A DNA stretch of 64,000 nt from Lacipirellula parvula (GTDB taxonomy: Bacteria > Planctomycetota > Planctomycetia > Pirellulales > Lacipirellulaceae): positions 5,252,501-5,316,500 of the forward strand of contig NZ_AP021861.1 in the NCBI RefSeq assembly GCF_009177095.1, in the 5' to 3' direction. Of this stretch, positions 47,004 through 55,964 are shown in pieces. How positions within the stretch are numbered: position 1 is the stretch's first letter; each line of letters begins with the position of its first letter. Made by a program: the position numbers and the translations under genes. The notes beneath the pieces are model-generated. The model had not been told where the DNA came from, made no database searches, and was given only the letters and a program-made list of their open reading frames with translations.

Positions 47004-48185
47004 TTACTGCCGGCGAATCGAGATCGCCGCGTCGCTCCGCTCGTGAGCGAATCCCGCGGGATTGAGCAGCGCTCGCAGTAGATCGTCGAGATTCGCTTTG
47101 TCGACCTGGCACGACACCAGGACGTTGCGACCTTCTGCCGTCTCCGGAATCGCCGCGTCCCAGTCAATTTGTAGTTGCAGTTGCGACGCCAACTGCGCGA
47201 GCACGGCCGCGAGCGGCTTGTTTTCGATCGTCAGCGTGAACCGCCGGTCGTCGAGTGCGCTGCCGCTCGACGACCTCGCAGGCCGCCGCGTCGGCGCAGC
47301 ACGCGTCGCTCCGGCACTTCCGGTCGGTCGCCCCGCCAGCGCCGCACGCAATAGGTCGTGATCTTCAGTTCGCGCGACCACCGTCTGCCGACTTCCATCG
47401 CCGCTGGCTTTCGCAGTAGGAAGCTGCGCGAGCTGTTCCTGGAACGCCGCCGCGCGGGAGGGGGCGATGCGATACTCGCGGCTAACGGCGACGGGCCGCT
47501 CGATCGGCACAACGTCGAGCTGCCGACCATCGACGCCGAGCTGGCAGGTGAGATCGAACCCCGCCAACAGCAGCACCGCCCGATCGATGGCGGCGAGCGT
47601 CGGCAACTCTCGCGCGGGCCAGAGATCGTGCGGAATGCGATCGGCGTGAAGCGCACTCGCCTCGGCCTCCGCGGCGAGTTGCGTCAACAGCGCGCGTGGC
47701 TGGCTCAGTCGAGGCGCCGACCAAGGCGCCGGCTTGAGCCAAGCATTGCGAACAGCGGCAGGCGCCTTGGTGAGCGGCTCGCGCGCGAGTTCAGCGAGCG
47801 TCGTCAGTTCGTCTGCCGATTGTTGCGGACCGACGTACACAATCCCTGCGAACGGGACCGCCGCAGCGCCGACCTGCTCGCTCAGCGCATCGAGCACTTC
47901 GCTGACCGGCTGATCAGCGGCCGTGAGATTAATCGGCGTGCTCGGATCGATGCGACGATCGAGCCACACGGCGATTGACTGCGTTGCGGCAAGACGTTTG
48001 ATCGCGGTCGCCAGTGGCACTTCTTGCCATGTCAGTGAGACCGGTTGTGAGAGTTGTTGCGCCGCGCGCCCCGCCCCGCTGCGGGCCGCCTGAGCGCACG
48101 CCGAGTCGCCGCCGATCGTCGCCGCGCAAGCAAGGCCGACGATCAGAAGACGTAGACGGCAACGATTGAAAGACTCCAAATACAT
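47004..48185 (-). CDS. Exported protein with two STN-like (secretin/TonB N-terminal) modules
   Basis: 393 residues from ATG 48183-48185, which opens a signal-like segment ('LRLLIVGLACAATIGGDSAC', end 'AQA'). Near the N-terminus (about 45-120) and at the C-terminus (about 320-393) are blocks of the STN type, 'VSLTWQEVPLATAIKRLAAT' with 'INLTAADQPVSEVLDALSEQ', and 'LTIENKPLAAVLAQLASQLQ' with 'VSCQVDKANLDDLLRALL'. They share the logic of two short beta-alpha-beta units around a 'pl.~vL..La' helix, as found in secretins and TonB receptors. There is no secretin pore or receptor barrel, so it is probably a periplasmic protein of unknown role. The longer upstream reading to 48287 lacks support. Confidence 0.7.
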   Translation of the reverse strand: MYLESFNRCRLRLLIVGLACAATIGGDSACAQAARSGAGRAAQQLSQPVSLTWQEVPLATAIKRLAATQSIAVWLDRRIDPSTPINLTAADQPVSEVLDALSEQVGAAAVPFAGIVYVGPQQSADELTTLAELAREPLTKAPAAVRNAWLKPAPWSAPRLSQPRALLTQLAAEAEASALHADRIPHDLWPARELPTLAAIDRAVLLLAGFDLTCQLGVDGRQLDVVPIERPVAVSREYRIAPSRAAAFQEQLAQLPTAKASGDGSRQTVVARTEDHDLLRAALAGRPTGSAGATRAAPTRRPARSSSGSALDDRRFTLTIENKPLAAVLAQLASQLQLQIDWDAAIPETAEGRNVLVSCQVDKANLDDLLRALLNPAGFAHERSDAAISIRRQ

Positions 48186-48400
48186 CCGATGAATCACGTC
48201 CAAGGCGGGGCGAAGTAATTCGCATTTCAACGGCGTCAATACCGCCGTTGGGGGCAAATATCCGTTTTCTACATTCTCGTTGAGCAAATTGAGTTTGCAA
48301 TTACACTCAGGTTTATCGTCTCATCGGATTTCGCTGCGCGTCGGCGAAAACCAGCGTTTTTTGCGACGATCCCCGCTCCTCGAATTGCAGCGTACTCGCC

Positions 48401-49063
48401 GTGAACGATGATTTTCGCCAAGGCCCGTTGTTAGTCGACTTCTTCGAGCAGTATCTCGACGACCACGACATCGCGCAGTTCCTACGGCTTACGTCGGAGC
48501 GTTATTTCATCGGCACGCTCGAGCGTCTTGCGCTCAATGGCGAGCGGATGGCGCGACGCGGCGCCGTGCTGGCGCTGGGGCGTTTGAGCGATTACCAATC
48601 GAATTCGGTCCTCGGTCGCGCGATGATCGACTTGGATCGCGGCGTCCGTACGCTCGCGGAACACGCCATTGGTCTGGTGTGGAATCGCGTAGGGTTAACC
48701 ATTCATCAGCGGCGACTCACGGCCGTAGGCGAGCAGCTCGACGACGGCGATTACGACCGGGCGTCGATGCTGGCAGGCAAGATCATCCAGGATGCACCCT
48801 GGATCGCTCAGAGCTGGTTCCAGCGAGGTAAGGCTTACTTCCACCTGGGGCAGTTCGACGCTGCAACGCGAGATTGCCATCAGGCCCTAGAAATCAACCC
48901 GTACCACTTCCAAGCGGCGGCAGTGATGGGCGAGGCGTACGAGATGCAGCAGAATCTCGTCGCGGCGCTCGAATCGTTCCGCCGCGCGTTACGACTCAAT
49001 CCGAACATGGAAGAGGTCCGCGCTCGGGTTATTCAGCTGCAACGCGCACTGAAAAATCAGTGA
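48401..49063 (+). CDS. TPR protein with HEAT-like N-terminal half
   Basis: 220 residues starting at GTG 48401. The first ~95 residues ('VLALGRLSDYQSNSVLGRAM', 'DLDRGVRTLAEHAIGLVW') resemble a HEAT-like helical repeat. The second half is tetratricopeptide repeats: 'WIAQSWFQRGKAYFHLGQFD', 'AATRDCHQALEINPYHFQAA', 'VAALESFRRALRLNPNMEEV'. Such proteins act as scaffolds; no membrane segment or enzyme motif is visible, so the partner is unknown. The gene is divergent from the STN-like gene, with 215 bases between the starts. Confidence 0.85.
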   Translation: MNDDFRQGPLLVDFFEQYLDDHDIAQFLRLTSERYFIGTLERLALNGERMARRGAVLALGRLSDYQSNSVLGRAMIDLDRGVRTLAEHAIGLVWNRVGLTIHQRRLTAVGEQLDDGDYDRASMLAGKIIQDAPWIAQSWFQRGKAYFHLGQFDAATRDCHQALEINPYHFQAAAVMGEAYEMQQNLVAALESFRRALRLNPNMEEVRARVIQLQRALKNQ

Positions 49064-49110
49064 TCGCACCGCCTCTGGCGCGCAGCTCACGCTTAATCGC
49101 GTGCAAAAAA

Positions 49111-49227
49111 TGGAGCCCTCTCGACGCGTCGCTTACGGTAGGCATCGCGCGCTCGAGCCGCACGACCGCGAACAGACTGAGTCTTTGGTCCAGTTAGCCA
49201 GCGGCGCTGATTGCCGAAAGGGCTCCA
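49111..49227. other. 117-base segment closed by a perfect 9-base inverted repeat
   Basis: tggagccct (49111-49119) and agggctcca (49219-49227) pair exactly, enclosing about 100 GC-rich bases that can form further helices. It sits in the 243-base space between two converging genes (TPR protein and thioredoxin-like protein), where no gene is seen. It could be a small structured RNA or a shared terminator structure; no T-run follows on either strand. Confidence 0.3.
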
Positions 49228-49306
49228 CGATCTGAGCCTAGGCCTGTTCGATGTCAGACGTCAACGCTCGCACGCAATTGCCGCGAATTCAGCCACGTGA
49301 ACGCCG

Positions 49307-50569
49307 TTAGCGACGAATCACCCCGTCGCCCGCCGTGTTGAGCTGGCTCATCGCCTGCTTCACGCCCGCCGAATACGTCTGCGGCGAGGCCTGGAACTTC
49401 TGCATCGTTTCCTTCGACGAGAAGAGGTAGAACTCGTCGCCGTACTTGAAGCCGAAGTCGCGGACGCCGTCTTGCGAGACTTGATTCTCAAGCAGCAGCA
49501 CGGGGTCCTTGCCCGCAAAAACCGGGCTGTAGCTATCGGGGGCGGCCAGGAACTGCTCACGCTGTTGCGGGCCGGCGAACAAGTAGGTGCGACCGCGATG
49601 AACCGCGCCAAACTGAGGGCTGCCGACCACCCATTTGTTGAGCGTCTTCAGCGAGACCGGGCAGTAGCCATCGAAGCAGAGCGAGGGCGAGCCGGGCGGC
49701 AAGTCGGCTTGCGTCGGCTTCTTCACCGCCGGCGGCGCGGGTTTGGTCGCAACCATCTGACTAGCGGCGGCGACGGCGGCCGGCGCTCCTTGCTGCGAGT
49801 TCGGATAGCTGCTCGGCATTCCGGCGCCCGGAGTCATCGACGGCTGCTGAGCGACCGGCGCGTTGGTCGGAGAAACGTTCGGCGTGGGCGTGATCGGCGC
49901 TGCGGCGGTCTGCGCCGAAGCGGCGTACACGTTCTGGGCTTGCCCGTGCACTTGCGGATTCGCTGGCGCCGTCGCATAGGGATTCACCTGCGCTTGAGGC
50001 GTCGCTGGGGCCGATTGCTGAGCGGCTTGCATCGCAGCCGCCGGAGTTACCGGAACCCCGCCCGGTAAACTTGCGTAGGCCGGGTTCGTTCCGACCGAAT
50101 TTCTCGGAGCCTGCGATTGCTGCAGGTGCTGAGCGAGCCCGTGCAGCTGCGCCACATACGCGTCCGGCTTGTCCGGAATCGGCGGCTTCGCGACCGGCGT
50201 GCCGTCCGGAGTAATGACCACCTCCGTCGGTACGCGATCAATTTGGTAACGACCGGCCATGGCCCGTTCCAGATCGGCGTCGATCCGCACGGGGACGAAC
50301 TGCTGTTCGATTGCCGCGGCAACCTGCGGCTGATTGAAGACAGTTTGATCGAGCGCTTTGCAGGGACCGCACGTGCGCGTCGTAAAATGGAGAAGCAAGT
50401 GGCGATTCGATTGAGCCGCCTCAACCTTGGCGGCGTCGAGATTGGTCCGCCAGTTCACTCCCGGAGCGGCTTGCTGCTGGCCGTACGGCGCTTGGGCGTA
50501 CGCCACAAGCGAAAGTGACGCCACGGCAAATTGAGCGACGACGCCCTGCGCGAAGAGTCGGCTGAACAT
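49307..50569 (-). CDS. Exported thioredoxin-fold protein with YHS-like C-terminal domains
   Basis: The 420-residue protein has a signal peptide ('FSRLFAQGVVAQFAVASLSL', end 'AYAQA'), then a thioredoxin domain (about 40-150) with the redox pair in 'LLHFTTRTCGPCKALDQTVF' and the cis-Pro in 'IDRVPTEVVITPDG'. A Gln/Ala/Pro-rich linker of about 120 residues follows. The C-terminal part (about 290-410) has two YHS-like units: 'LCFDGYCPVSLKTLNKWVVG', 'GRTYLFAGPQQREQFLAAPD' and a second 'YGDEFYLFSSKETMQKFQAS'. YHS domains often bind metal. Disulphide exchange or metal handling outside the cytoplasm is likely; the partner is unknown. It stands alone. Confidence 0.85.
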   Translation of the reverse strand: MFSRLFAQGVVAQFAVASLSLVAYAQAPYGQQQAAPGVNWRTNLDAAKVEAAQSNRHLLLHFTTRTCGPCKALDQTVFNQPQVAAAIEQQFVPVRIDADLERAMAGRYQIDRVPTEVVITPDGTPVAKPPIPDKPDAYVAQLHGLAQHLQQSQAPRNSVGTNPAYASLPGGVPVTPAAAMQAAQQSAPATPQAQVNPYATAPANPQVHGQAQNVYAASAQTAAAPITPTPNVSPTNAPVAQQPSMTPGAGMPSSYPNSQQGAPAAVAAASQMVATKPAPPAVKKPTQADLPPGSPSLCFDGYCPVSLKTLNKWVVGSPQFGAVHRGRTYLFAGPQQREQFLAAPDSYSPVFAGKDPVLLLENQVSQDGVRDFGFKYGDEFYLFSSKETMQKFQASPQTYSAGVKQAMSQLNTAGDGVIRR

Positions 50570-51732
50570 TGCGAATCCATCCGCTGTATTGATGAAGAGA
50601 GGCGAAGAGCGAGACGCGATCCAGGACGGAGCGTTCGTTCTCTATTAATATCGGCGAGTGCGGCCAGGTAACTTTGGGAAACTCTGCCAAGTACGCCGGT
50701 CGTGCCGAACGTGCCGCTTGGAAAGGGAGCAGGCGAATTGGTTAATTCCCGGCCTTCCAAACGCCGACGCAAATAGATAATTCACAACGACTTACAGCCG
50801 TCCGTACGCTCAGCCAGCGCCCGATTCCTTATGGGGCGGCCGTGCCAACTTGGCCGCCCGTCGGTGCCAGCAAGGGGGGGCGGGAGCGGCTCGCGGTCGT
50901 CGACGTTAAGCCAGCTTGACAAAGGGTTTGGCGTGGCTAATATTAGCGCGTAGTTCAGAACCCTGCTGGCAAGTTTGCTGCAGGCTCTTGAAGCCAGCTT
51001 TGGCTCTCCCCGATCGACGCCAGCTTGTTAGGCGTAAACGGGGCCTGGGGATCGGGTCGCGATGGGTGCGGGCACATGGTGCGTCGCCCAGCCAATGTTC
51101 GCGATCTGCAAGCTGCTCCCGTAAGCGAGCAACGTCAGAGGACGCCCGCAAGCAGTGGGTCCCAGCCAGATTTGGTGCAGATTCATTCGCTCGGATTATT
51201 CCGGCGAGCACAGTTCGCAGTGAAGCGATCTGCGACGGCGGCGCTATTCAGCAACAGCGCAGCAAGTCGTCGCAGGGTGCAATTTTTTTGGGCGTTCACG
51301 CAGGCATCGGCATGAAGTCTTGCCGCCCGCGATGAACGCCAATACGACTGGGTGAGTCGATCGTCTGGCACGTCGATCGCGCCGCCCGCCGATGAAGCAG
51401 GCCTTCACGAGTCGAAGGCCGCCGAGTTGCGAGAGCCGACGCATTTTTTCTGGGCGTCTCTCCGCGTCTTCATCGGCGATTGAGCCTGGCGGCCTATTGA
51501 AGTCGGCGATCGCTCAGCTTCGCAAGCACGAGGAGTGGTGCAGCGGCGATGCCAAGAGTTCCCGCGGCAGCCTCTCCGCCAAACTTTTCCCGCGATGCGC
51601 TGTAGCGCATGCGGGGCGTCGATTCACGACGAACGTCTGGTCGACGAACGAGTCAATTAAAGGGCACATGGCGTCCTGCGACGCCGCCCGGTCTTCGGGC
51701 ATTTCTGATCAGGATTTAGGATTTTCTTTCGC
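50570..51732. other. 1.2-kb divergent intergenic region upstream of rho
   Basis: No credible gene is visible. The open frames here are short or run into rho in another frame ('MKQAFTSRRPPSCESRR' at 51392) with no family similarity. A perfect hairpin gggcggcc/ggccgccc lies at 50834-50859. The length is unusual for this compact window, and rho genes are often autoregulated through a long untranslated leader, so a leader RNA is plausible; I cannot point to specific elements. Confidence 0.5.
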
Positions 51733-53076
51733 ATGGCTAAGAAGCAACGGTCTGGCGGGCGATTCCGCGGACGGAACAACAACAATGGCGGCCAAGGACA
51801 AGGCGGCGGCGGTGGCTACCAAGGCAACCGTAATCGCGGCGGTGGCGGCGGCTACGGCGGCGGTCAACAAAACCGCGGCGGCCAGGGCCAACGACGTCGT
51901 CAACAGTTCAACAACAACGACCAGCGGCGCGAGTTTGACGGCCCCGACGGCGACTATCTGCCGCTGACGGCCGGCTCGGGCATTCTCGAAATGCACCCCA
52001 ACGGCTACGGGTTCCTCCGCGATCCGGCCACCAATTTTAATCGCGAACGGACCGATCCGTTCGTCCCTGGCACGATGATCGAGAAGTTCGGTCTTCGCGA
52101 GGGAGTGCTCATCAGCGGGTTGGTTCAGCACCACCGCAAGCAACAAGGGCCGCGCCTCCGCGAGATTCTCGACGTCGACGGCATGGCCCCCGAAGACTAC
52201 CTCAACGTCAAGTCGTTCGAGCAGCTCACGCCGATCAACCCGGAAGAGTGGCTGCAACTCGAAACTGGCGCTCAGCCGCTCAGCACGCGTGTGATGGATC
52301 TCCTCACGCCGCTCGGCAAGGGGCAGCGGGCGCTCATCGTCGCCCCGCCGCGAACTGGCAAGACGGTGCTGATGCAGCACATCAGTCAAGCAGTTTCGCA
52401 GAACTATCCGGAAGTTGCCGTGATGGTGCTGCTGATCGACGAACGACCGGAAGAAGTTACCGATATGCGTCGGAACGTCAACGGCGAAGTCTTTGCAAGC
52501 AGCCTCGACAAGGACGTGGAAAGCCATGTCCGCCTCGCCCAGCTGACGATCGCCCGCGCTCAACGCTTGTCGGAAATGGGCAAGGACGTCTTCTTGCTGC
52601 TCGACTCGATCACTCGCTTGGCTCGCGCTTTCAATAAGTGGGTTGGCAACAGCGGCGCCACGATGTCGGGCGGCGTCAACATCAAGGCGATGGACATCCC
52701 GAAGAAGCTCTTCGCCACGGCCCGCGCGTTCGAAGAAGGGGGCTCGCTGACGATCGTCGGCACTGCCCTGATCGACACTGGCAGCCGCATGGACGAGCTC
52801 ATCTTCCAGGAGTTCAAGGGCACCGGCAACATGGAGCTCGTGCTGGATCGCAAGCTCTCCGATCGTCGCGTCTACCCCGCCATCGACATCGAGCAATCGG
52901 GCACCCGCCGCGAGGAAAAGCTGCTGCCGCCCGATATGCTGCACGCCACGACGATGCTGCGACGGACGCTTTCGTCGATGCACCACGTCGACGCCATGGA
53001 GCAGTTGACGAGCAAACTTGGCAAGTTCAAGTCGAACTCTGAGTTCGTCTCGCTGATTCAAGGCGGCGTCGACTGA
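51733..53076 (+). CDS. rho: Transcription termination factor Rho with disordered N-terminus
   Basis: The 447-residue hexameric RNA-dependent ATPase ends transcription at Rho sites. Core motifs: cold-shock RNA-binding fold (about 75-150, 'GILEMHPNGYGFLRDPATNF'), Walker A 'VAPPRTGKTVLMQ' (about 205-217), Walker B region 'VMVLLIDERPEEVTDM', Q/R-loops 'LLDSITRLARAFN' and 'TALIDTGSRMDELIFQEFKG', ending 'KLGKFKSNSEFVSLIQGG'. The usual N-terminal helical domain is replaced by residues 5-70 of low complexity rich in Gly, Asn, Arg and Gln ('RNNNNGGQGQGGGGGYQGNR'). ATG 51733-51735 is the chosen start. Confidence 0.98.
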   Translation: MAKKQRSGGRFRGRNNNNGGQGQGGGGGYQGNRNRGGGGGYGGGQQNRGGQGQRRRQQFNNNDQRREFDGPDGDYLPLTAGSGILEMHPNGYGFLRDPATNFNRERTDPFVPGTMIEKFGLREGVLISGLVQHHRKQQGPRLREILDVDGMAPEDYLNVKSFEQLTPINPEEWLQLETGAQPLSTRVMDLLTPLGKGQRALIVAPPRTGKTVLMQHISQAVSQNYPEVAVMVLLIDERPEEVTDMRRNVNGEVFASSLDKDVESHVRLAQLTIARAQRLSEMGKDVFLLLDSITRLARAFNKWVGNSGATMSGGVNIKAMDIPKKLFATARAFEEGGSLTIVGTALIDTGSRMDELIFQEFKGTGNMELVLDRKLSDRRVYPAIDIEQSGTRREEKLLPPDMLHATTMLRRTLSSMHHVDAMEQLTSKLGKFKSNSEFVSLIQGGVD

Positions 53077-53428
53077 TCTCGCCGTTAACTGGCGGAGGCG
53101 ATTTGCGGCTGCGAAGCTTTTCGAAAGCAGCTTGAGGGCAGAAGGCTGCGCAATCGCAACTGACTTGCCGCGGAGGCACGCCGATCGGCAGTGAGCCGTA
53201 TCAGCGTACAAACGACTAGTCGCCGGAGGGCCTCGGATCAGAGGCGATTTTCGGCAACGCTCGACGCCGAGCGACGCCGATTAACAAAGCGGAGGGCACG
53301 GGACTCTCGCGAGCCTCATTACGCAACTCTCGCAGCTACAGGCATTTGCGAAGCAAGTCTCCCTAGTTCAACAACTTGCGAATCGCCGGTTGTTACCGGT
53401 TGTTGCGGGCTGGTTGGCGGCCGTTGCG
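53077..53428. other. Junction between rho and the serine recombinase gene
   Basis: No gene is seen in these 352 bases. No clear terminator follows rho. A short direct repeat (ccggttgtta/ccggttgttg) lies at about 53386-53405, just before the recombinase. If the recombinase belongs to an integrated element, its left boundary may lie here, but I could not find a matching attachment-site partner. Confidence 0.4.
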
Positions 53429-55678
53429 ATGGCCACGTGCACACTCTGTGCACAGTCGGGGCGCCCTGAGGACGATCGTAGCGTTCCGATCCAGACCAGC
53501 GCGTTGACCCGACGGCGAGGTGGGTCAGCTGATCCAAATGAGCCTGATGGCGATGTCAATGTACCGGCAACTGGCGTAGCTAGCTATGCGCGCTACTCAT
53601 CTGACTTACAGGACTCCCGCAGCATCACCGACCAGCAGCGCAAGTGCAGAGACCGAGCTGGATCGCTCGGGCTCGCAATCGATCGCTCCCTCGAGTTCTG
53701 TGACGAGGCGATTTCCGGAGCGAAGCACCATCGAGCGGGCTTCGAGGCATTGATGGCAGCGGCTCGACGCGGCGAGATCAAGGTTGTGCTTTTTGAGAAT
53801 CTCAGTCGACTTGCACGTGATGTTGGGCTCACCATCAATACACTCAAGGAACTGGTCTACCGTCATAAGGTGCGGATCATTTCGATTGACGACGGAATCG
53901 ACACTCAAACCAACCAGCAGTGGGAATACATCACTGTCATTTTGGGCGTCCAGAATGAACAGTACTTGAAGATGCTTGCGAAGTTTGTCCACCGCGGCCA
54001 AGAAGGAGTGGTGCTGGATGGACTTTGCGTTGGGGACTACTGCTTTGGATACGGGTCTGAACCGCTTGCTGACCAAATAGATCGCCGAGGTAAAAACTCG
54101 AAGCCGAAGAAAAAATACGTCATCGTCCCTGAGCATGCCGCATGGGTAGTGTGCATCTTTCAATGGTTTACCGTCGAGCGTCGATCTCTGCGATGGATTA
54201 CCAGAGAGCTTAATAAAAACAACGCACCGAAGGATCATCGCAGCTCAACCCCAAAGTGGCATCATCAGCAGTTGCGAGGAGTTCTCACGAACCGCAAGTA
54301 TATCGGCGAATGGAGTTGGGGCCGACGAAAGAATGAGCGCGATCCGATTTCTGGAGCAATCCGACAAGTCGATCGCTCTCCCGTCGAGTACGAAAAATGG
54401 CATCGCACACTGCCGGGACTGAAGATCATTGACGAGGAGGCCTTCGTGCAAGCACAGGCGCTGCTCGCTGAGAGTGCATCCGCCCTGGCAGCGGTTCGAC
54501 AGACCGATGCTAATTCAAGAAAGCAGAAAGGCCACCTCAATGGGACCACTAGTCAAGCGTCCGAGCGGTGGCCTCGGCATCTTCTTTCTGGCTTGATTGT
54601 ATGCGGCGAATGTGGCCGTAACTTTCAAGTAAGCGGCAACATGTCGCGATATATGGCATGCCCAGGGTATGCGGTTGGAGAGTGCTCATGCAAGACGACC
54701 CTACGCCGTGAACTTGCCGAAAACCTACTATTGAACGAGATCACAAACCGACTTCTGGCGGACCCGCTTGTGGTCGAGGGGCTACTAGACTCAGCGGCAG
54801 AAGCGTGGCGCGAGATCACCGCGACGGGTCCGGCCAATACACTCGCGGTCGAACAAAAGCTAGGAGATGTCAAACGGCGGATCGAAAAATTAATGAACTT
54901 GTGTGAAACCGAGGATTCACCCGATTTGAAAAAGCGGTTAATCGCTCGCTGCGCTGAGCGAGACGCTCTCCAGCAAAAGCTAGCTCAGCTGTCCACGGCG
55001 TCATGCATTTCCGTAGCCCCGCCGACGGAAGAATGGATTATCAGCCAGCTGTCGGACATGCGCGAACTTATTTCAAGTAAGGGGCCCGCGGCGCATGCCG
55101 CCTTACGAGCTTTGGTCGATGGGCGAATTGTCGCGTATGAGGTGAAAACGCCAGGTAGAAGTCGATTCTACCATCGCCTGAAATTCGATGTTCAGCTTTA
55201 CAATGTACTCAGTTCTACAATCTCCGCGAATCTAGTGTTCAAGGAACTTGAGGGGTGCAAGGTGGAGTTGGATGTTCGCGAGCCTCCCCAGTACGAGGCT
55301 CTAGCAGAGCAGATCAAAGTAGACTTCGACGCGGGATTGTCAATTGCCGAGATCAAAACGAAGCACGGCTGCAGTTACACCGTTATCGACAAGGCTATGA
55401 AGCACTGGCATGAAATCAATGGCGTATCCCGACCCGATGGAAGATCGCTCCGAGGACGCCTGCCAAAGCAACGCGCCAGCGATCAGTTGCTCGAACAGGT
55501 CATGGAGTTGTGGGGGCTGGATCTTCCCGTGCGAGAAATTGCAGCTCGCCTCGAATGCGGACTAGAAACTGTTCGGGCTGCTGTCGTGACCTGGCACGAG
55601 TCTCGTGGGCTGCCGGTGCCTGATGGCCGGGTGCGCCGAAAATCGATCAGGCTAAAACGAGAGAACGACATTCCGTAA
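53429..55678 (+). CDS. Large serine recombinase with two extra C-terminal helix-turn-helix units
   Basis: 749 residues from ATG 53429 (a TTG at 53390 is also open; no strong ribosome site decides). The resolvase domain (about 50-190) has the catalytic Ser in 'SYARYSSDLQDSRSITDQQR', plus 'EFCDEAISGAKHHRAGFEAL' and 'VVLFENLSRLARDVG'. The recombinase domain (about 230-340) includes 'KWHHQQLRGVLTNRKYIGEW'. A zinc ribbon (about 390-425) has 'IVCGECGRNFQVSGN' and 'GECSC', followed by a coiled coil (about 455-515). Beyond it, about 632-745 hold two similar units: 'DAGLSIAEIKTKHGCSYTVI' and 'GLDLPVREIAARLECGLETV'. Such enzymes integrate or excise mobile elements. Base composition is visibly more A+T-rich than rho's. 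Confidence 0.93.
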   Translation: MATCTLCAQSGRPEDDRSVPIQTSALTRRRGGSADPNEPDGDVNVPATGVASYARYSSDLQDSRSITDQQRKCRDRAGSLGLAIDRSLEFCDEAISGAKHHRAGFEALMAAARRGEIKVVLFENLSRLARDVGLTINTLKELVYRHKVRIISIDDGIDTQTNQQWEYITVILGVQNEQYLKMLAKFVHRGQEGVVLDGLCVGDYCFGYGSEPLADQIDRRGKNSKPKKKYVIVPEHAAWVVCIFQWFTVERRSLRWITRELNKNNAPKDHRSSTPKWHHQQLRGVLTNRKYIGEWSWGRRKNERDPISGAIRQVDRSPVEYEKWHRTLPGLKIIDEEAFVQAQALLAESASALAAVRQTDANSRKQKGHLNGTTSQASERWPRHLLSGLIVCGECGRNFQVSGNMSRYMACPGYAVGECSCKTTLRRELAENLLLNEITNRLLADPLVVEGLLDSAAEAWREITATGPANTLAVEQKLGDVKRRIEKLMNLCETEDSPDLKKRLIARCAERDALQQKLAQLSTASCISVAPPTEEWIISQLSDMRELISSKGPAAHAALRALVDGRIVAYEVKTPGRSRFYHRLKFDVQLYNVLSSTISANLVFKELEGCKVELDVREPPQYEALAEQIKVDFDAGLSIAEIKTKHGCSYTVIDKAMKHWHEINGVSRPDGRSLRGRLPKQRASDQLLEQVMELWGLDLPVREIAARLECGLETVRAAVVTWHESRGLPVPDGRVRRKSIRLKRENDIP

Positions 55679-55756
55679 AATGGCTTGTATATTCGTTTTG
55701 GCGAAAGGGGAACAATCGCGTGATTAGCGAGCCGGGTCCTGAGAGATTCCGGTCAG

Positions 55757-55795
55757 TGGCCGACAAAGATTGCGGGTTGAAGTCGGCCATTTTTT
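55757..55795 (+). terminator. Intrinsic terminator of the serine recombinase gene
   Basis: tggccgac (55757-55764) and gtcggcca (55782-55789) form a perfect stem followed by six T, 79 bases after the recombinase stop. The rest of 55679-55964 holds no gene. Confidence 0.85.
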
Positions 55796-55964
55796 AGCTA
55801 TTGACGATTGGCTTAGGCATGCCAGGAGTTGTTGGGATGGATTCAGTTCGTCGCGAGTGAATACTTGCAGGCATTCGCAGCATGCTATACAGCTGTTTAG
55901 AATCGCACTGCATTGTTTGATGGCTGTAAGCGGTCGACACTATCACGGTCCAGCACTATTCTTC

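Noticed and set aside
51709-53211. 500-residue open frame opposite rho
   Set aside because: Antisense shadow of rho; composition is typical of shadow frames and there is no family signal.
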